Shown piece by piece: positions 62,359-64,000 of a stretch of DNA of 64,000 nucleotides. Made by a program: the position numbers and the translations under genes. Positions within the stretch are counted from its first letter, which is position 1. Each line of letters starts with the position of its first letter. Location of the stretch: the NCBI GenBank assembly GCA_949825025.1, contig OX463783.1:17333628-17397627 (forward strand), given 5' to 3'. Under the pieces are notes generated by a model that had not been told where the DNA came from, searched no databases, and saw nothing but the letters and a program-made list of their open reading frames with translations. The stretch is from Siphlonurus alternatus. Lineage: Eukaryota > Arthropoda > Insecta > Ephemeroptera > Siphlonuridae.

Positions 62359-63863
62359 TCAGCGGCCGTCAGCGGGAAGAAATCTCAACGTGAGAAATCT
62401 AAACAAATCTAAATAAATAGTCCTGCCATCTTCTGAAGTTCGATTTAGGAGTCTCGAGCATTCCTGTCGGAACTTGTCGAAAGACGATGTTGGACCAGAG
62501 TTCAGAGTGCGGCGGCTCACCTGCCGGAGCGACCTGTGTGGAATCTCTAGCCTTCTGGCTGCAAGGAAAAATTGTCCTAACGCCAATCAAAATTTAATCA
62601 ATCAATGGAATCTCTAGCTGCTAAGCACCGTGAAGCACACAGAGCACACTATATATAATATTCTCACAATTTATCAGTAACAGTCAGTTCTAGCTAGGTA
62701 ACAGTTCTGCACTCACTGGCACCAGCCTCACACTGCATGCTCACAAAAGTTAGTCACAAGTCACACTCACAACCTGCTCACAACCGCGGCTCACAACTTC
62801 AACAACTTTTGGTACTGCTGGCCTGCTCGACTGCTCCTTAATTATTTACCTACCTCAACAGTAAGTCGCCATACAGTCCATATCATACGCTATAATATAT
62901 TAAGTATTTTTTTTTTTTTAACATCGGGCGTACCTCCTATGTTTTACCATAAAAATTTTATGGTAAAACATAGGAGGTAACACATAAAAATGTATTATAA
63001 TATCAAAACATGAATGATTCAGTAATTAATTCAAATGTAGGAAAGATACTTTAAAGTATCACGTACAAATTTTTTTAAGAGTGTAGTTGTTTGGGCAATA
63101 TGATGCAAAGTTCGAGTTATACAGTTTCGTAAAACAAAATGAAGTGTGAACAAATTTTTATACATTAGTCATGAAGTACGAATAAGATTTAGCATACAAA
63201 TTACATGTGTGTAAAGTTGGCATCTCCTTAAGGTTATCATGCACTACCACACGTATTGCATATACTCATAAACTCATACGATTAAAAAGACGAAAATTTT
63301 GTGAAAAAGCTATATTTAATTACACGTGAAGACTTTTTTGTCTAGTAGAGGATAAAACGTTTTTTTTTTTATTATTATTTAGTTGTACGTGCTGGAAAAT
63401 TCATCACAAAAGGAATTATTTTTTTAATTTTCTAATATTTTTTAAATTTTTTAATTATTGTATACAATTTTCCTTGCAAGAAAATTTCATCTCCAATACA
63501 AACAAATGGAGTTGAAGTTTTATTGTAAGGAAAAATTGTATACAATAATTAAAAAAATTGTATTTTGTAATACCGGCTTAAAATGGCAGAAATCTGCTCC
63601 ATTTCCCCCAACTATTACAGTAAAACCTCGAAATTACTAAACTTGAGTCTTATGATGCTGTTAGCAAATGATATATACATGCAGGCTTGTTATTTGCTAC
63701 CTTGAAGTTTAATTCCATAGCCCCAACGTGGACTAAAGAATTCGCAACACGTGCTCATTTTTATATGTAATGTGCATTTTACAGTAACATGGATGGTTCC
63801 ATAAAAGGCTACGTACAAAAGCGTCAACAATAACTGCAACAAAAACCCGATGGAGACCTTCAT
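62359..63863 (-). CDS. putative small secreted protein, two exons
   Basis: Not a family I recognise. Exon 1 (63863-63701) starts at ATG in a GGACATGAAGG context and encodes a strong signal peptide (MKVSIGFLLQLLLTLLYVAF, cleavage near 21). Then come HVTVKCTLHIKMSTCCEF and a CAAG|GTAGCA donor after one codon base. Exon 2 (62558-62359) follows a strong acceptor (TTTTTCCTTGCAG), matches the phase and stays open for 65 codons to TGA. It is rich in Arg (RRLEIPHRSLRQVSRRTL ... RFLTLRFLPADGR). The joined product is 120 aa with four cysteines and two dibasic RR sites. An in-frame upstream ATG at 63893 exists. Exon 2 is GC-richer than its surroundings. The opposite strand of exon 2 is also open, so strand and splice join need transcripts. 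Confidence 0.35.
62931..62979. repeat. perfect 49-bp palindrome
   Basis: TACCTCCTATGTTTTACCAT and on to a single central A, then the exact complement. With 24-bp arms and a 1-base centre it would extrude as a loopless hairpin. It may be the tiny remnant of a foldback element. Confidence 0.85.
63440..63582. mobile_element. MITE, AAGCCGGTATTACAC family
   Basis: Has the family core (CTTGCAAGAAAATTTCATCTCC, AACAAATGGAGTTGAAG) and the right end TTTTGTAATACCGGCTTAA. The left terminal 15 bp are missing. Confidence 0.75.
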
Positions 63864-64000
63864 GTCCTCTACCACCACGATCACCAGCAGCATTGGAGAA
63901 CCTCTCCTTTGCGACAGCTAAATCTGATGCTGAGAATCTGCTTATGAATTAAAGTATAATATATAAGTTTGTATTGCCATGATTTATAATATTTCTATGT

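Overview
The window is a very AT-rich piece of an animal nuclear genome, most likely an arthropod. Two conserved, multi-exon, intron-rich genes can be read exon by exon. Their GC-rich exons stand out from AT-rich introns and intergenic DNA. The arthropod call rests on the insect-like wording of the phenylalanine hydroxylase (for example [20 protein letters not shown]) and on a 5S-derived repeat whose core resembles arthropod 5S rRNA. Both are judgements from memory of the families, not from a search.

Layout. 1-17.6 kb is gene-poor, with MITEs, microsatellites and one possible small secreted-protein gene on the minus strand (10020-12060). 17591-25896 is one 8.3-kb transposable element built almost entirely of nested inverted repeats. 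It is flanked by a perfect 9-bp target duplication (GACCTGTCA) and lies 12 bp before a start codon (9-bp duplication plus 3 nt). 25909-36922 (+) is a complete seven-exon PIP4P/TMEM55 gene (243 aa). Its last intron holds a second long-inverted-repeat element (32151-35822) that contains a 5S-rRNA-derived SINE. 36923-41360 is the shared 3' region of two convergent genes. 41361-50389 (-) is a complete eight-exon phenylalanine hydroxylase gene (456 aa), with a probable alternative first exon 10 kb further upstream (60237-60308). The interval between the two first exons carries a tRNA-Leu(TAG), a LINE 3' fragment with a huge ATTCT tail, and several MITEs. A second possible small secreted-protein gene (62359-63863, -) lies at the right end.

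The two main genes have no obvious shared pathway. One is a late-endosome/lysosome membrane protein and the other a cytosolic amino-acid hydroxylase. Apart from them the window is dominated by non-autonomous DNA transposons. At least eight families can be told apart, several with recognisable target-site duplications (9 bp, 8 bp, TTAA, TTA, TAA, TATA). No intact transposase or reverse transcriptase is present. The most striking observation is the 8.3-kb matryoshka foldback in the PIP4P 5' leader.
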